Shown here: positions 63,773-64,000 of the stretch, piece by piece
Numbering within the stretch: position 1 is the stretch's first letter
Layout: each line of letters begins with the position of its first letter
Source: Psychrobacter immobilis
Lineage (GTDB): Bacteria; Pseudomonadota; Gammaproteobacteria; Pseudomonadales; Moraxellaceae
Assembly (NCBI RefSeq): GCF_904846285.1
Contig: NZ_CAJHAD010000013.1
Location: forward strand, 28,479-92,478
Length of the DNA stretch: 64,000 nucleotides
Direction: 5' to 3'
Made by a program: the position numbers and the translations under genes
The notes under the pieces: model-generated
What the model saw: the letters and a program-made list of their open reading frames with translations, nothing else
The model's database searches: none
What the model was told of the DNA's origin: nothing

Positions 63773-63812
63773 AAAAAGGCTGGGTTAGCGATTGCTAATC
63801 TGGCCTTTTTTT
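63773..63812 (+). terminator. aspA terminator
   Basis: AAAAAGGCTGGGTTAGC pairs imperfectly with GCTAATCTGGCCTTTTT (two mismatches or G-T pairs, 4-base loop), with a T-run. Confidence 0.8.
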
Positions 63813-64000
63813 CTATTTAGGATTTAAGTTTGTGTAGGGTGCGCTTAGCGTATTAATGAGAGAGATATCATATAAAAATCGTACGTACAATACATGTTAC
63901 TTGCACTTTTTATTTTTTAATCTTAGGGCGTGTCCCTAATCTGGAAAAGTAAGTTCAAAAGCCTTAAAATATAGAGACTATTTCAAACATGGCTCTCTAC

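Noticed and set aside
63922..63938. TTAGGG / CCCTAA short palindrome at the right edge, as the end of an insertion sequence
   Set aside because: Only 6-bp arms and no transposase frame are visible before the window ends; a mobile element cannot be supported.

Overview
The window looks like ordinary chromosome of a gamma-proteobacterium of the Moraxellaceae, most likely Psychrobacter. This rests on moderate-to-low GC, the gene repertoire (an archaeal-type sat next to a siroheme-dependent sulfite reductase, a DUF934 gene and cysH; an about 1,610-residue NAD-glutamate dehydrogenase; an FabH-like synthase) and the look of the proteins. The genus is inference from memory of families, not a database result. 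I found no tRNA, rRNA, CRISPR array, prophage or intact insertion sequence.

Layout. 1-3488: a partial DUF1176 gene with an in-frame His-Tyr repeat upstream, a YghU-type glutathione transferase and an MdtD-like MFS exporter. 3609-5893: an iron-storage block with two complementary bacterioferritin subunits, bfd behind a Fur-box promoter, and an ArsR regulator. 6023-21165: a sulfate-assimilation region with two tandem sulfate-binding lipoproteins, CysT, CysW, CysA, ATP sulfurylase, sulfite reductase, DUF934, CysH and, after an SDR and a PlsC-type acyltransferase, the siroheme synthase CysG. As read here, the sulfite reductase gene is broken by an exact 58-bp tandem duplication. 21451-29133: two small lipoproteins, sbcD-sbcC and a WG-repeat protein. 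29275-34131: the large NAD-glutamate dehydrogenase. 34677-41410: purD, an ABC1/UbiB-type kinase, a TrmB-like methyltransferase, yacG, argD and a LysR regulator. 41645-50000: dnaX, an unrecognised protein, lysS, a Cys-rich lipoprotein, prfA and an FabH-like synthase. 50400-53510: pnuC overlapping an NadR-type kinase, a DUF421 protein with a zinc-ribbon-like tail, and an EamA transporter with a repeat insertion. 53689-58587: a MliC-like lipoprotein, a three-gene oxidative-metabolism operon (small unknown protein, DyP-type peroxidase, catalase-like protein) and ohr. 58772-63755: an AraC regulator, a DUF2071 protein, a methyltransferase, a small membrane protein and aspA.

How it fits together. 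The cys genes form one pathway: uptake (Sbp, CysTWA), activation (Sat), reduction (CysH, sulfite reductase) and cofactor supply (CysG makes siroheme). The bacterioferritin pair plus Bfd forms an iron store-and-release unit. The 54241-58587 block gathers peroxide- and heme-related enzymes.

The items most worth a second look are the 58-bp duplication in cysI, the peroxidase/catalase-like operon with an unrecognised first gene, the split-function bacterioferritin pair, several in-frame minisatellites (DUF1176 leader, dnaX, EamA transporter), and structured intergenic sequences around the sulfate-binding protein genes and after cysG.
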